A stretch of 64,000 nucleotides of DNA, taken from Phocoena phocoena (taxonomy: Eukaryota; Chordata; Mammalia; Artiodactyla; Phocoenidae). Positions within the stretch are counted from its first letter, which is position 1. Every line of letters begins with the position of its first letter. The stretch spans positions 97,748,394 through 97,812,393 of the forward strand of contig NC_089228.1 in the NCBI RefSeq assembly GCF_963924675.1, read 5' to 3'. The translations under genes and the position numbers were made by a program. Below, piece by piece: positions 63,660 through 64,000 of this stretch. A model generated the notes under the pieces. The model saw nothing but the letters and a program-made list of their open reading frames with translations. It did not search any database and was not told where the DNA came from.

Positions 63660-64000
63660 GTAAGCCATTTCCTTCTGCATTCCAAGCATGTCCTTACAGG
63701 CACAGTGCTATTTAAAAGAACTTGCAGAGCTGTGTTTATTTTTTTCCAAGTAGGATTTCCTAAAGGCTCAGAATTAGCGAATAGATAGGCATAGAATAGC
63801 AATGCTTAAATGATCGGCTTTCAGTATATTAGTAATGGCAACAGGCTAGCTTTGTTCTGATTCATGACTTGAACATTTAATTTAGTTTAATGATATCTGG
63901 ACAAACACATGAAATGTGTAATAGGTGAACAGATTTGGAAGTGGCATTTCAATTTTGTCACGGTTTTAACAGTTCAGTTAATCCATTGCGTGAGTGGCCA
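63660..64000. other. TFAP2A: Start of TFAP2A intron 3
   Basis: AT-rich intronic sequence after the exon 3 donor; cut by the window end. Confidence 0.85.

Overview
The window reads as a mammalian nuclear locus, very probably from a cetacean. The main clue is a family of about 20 tRNA-derived SINEs whose unit begins like 'gggcttccctggtggcgca', ends with 'gcccgcgtaccgc' plus an A tail, and carries RNA polymerase III A and B boxes. This is the CHR family (Cetacea, Hippopotamus, Ruminant). Many copies are young, with intact target-site duplications, and no BovB or ART2-type ruminant repeats are seen. Species cannot be fixed from the sequence.

The only protein-coding gene I can support is the 5' part of TFAP2A (transcription factor AP-2 alpha), on the + strand from about 50.8 kb to the window end. 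Three alternative coding first exons are visible: 51030-51062 (MSILAKMGDWQ), 55451-55501 (MKMLWKLTDNIKYEDCE) and 58838-58864 (MLVHSFSAM). Each ends in phase 0 at a good splice donor, so each can join the common exon 2 (60077-60511, proline/glutamine-rich activation domain). Exon 3 (63608-63659) follows. The exons for the basic DNA-binding and helix-span-helix dimerisation domains lie beyond 64000.

Layout: 1-40 kb is an intergenic repeat landscape made of CHR SINEs, L1 3' ends, two LINE2 relics, MLT1-type LTRs, MIR and MER5 fragments, microsatellites, and stretches with no recognisable content. From 40.1 kb to the end there are no CHR SINEs and no recognisable L1, only old MIR and MER5 relics. 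From 43.8 kb to 60.6 kb the sequence is a chain of CpG islands broken by short AT-rich, homeodomain-motif-rich islands, as expected around a developmental transcription factor. The three first exons have different promoter surroundings: a TATA box and upstream ORFs for MSIL, an octamer/CCAAT/SOX-like cluster for MLWK, and an AT-rich island for MLVH. The SUMO acceptor motif IKYE is encoded only by the MLWK exon, so promoter choice should change the regulation of the protein.

The least expected observation is an out-of-frame open reading frame. It starts at an ATG 40 bases upstream of the MSIL start, runs through the whole of exon 2 in the +2 frame, and stops in exon 3, giving 176 codons. Conservation, ribosome profiling or proteomics would be needed to show whether it is used.
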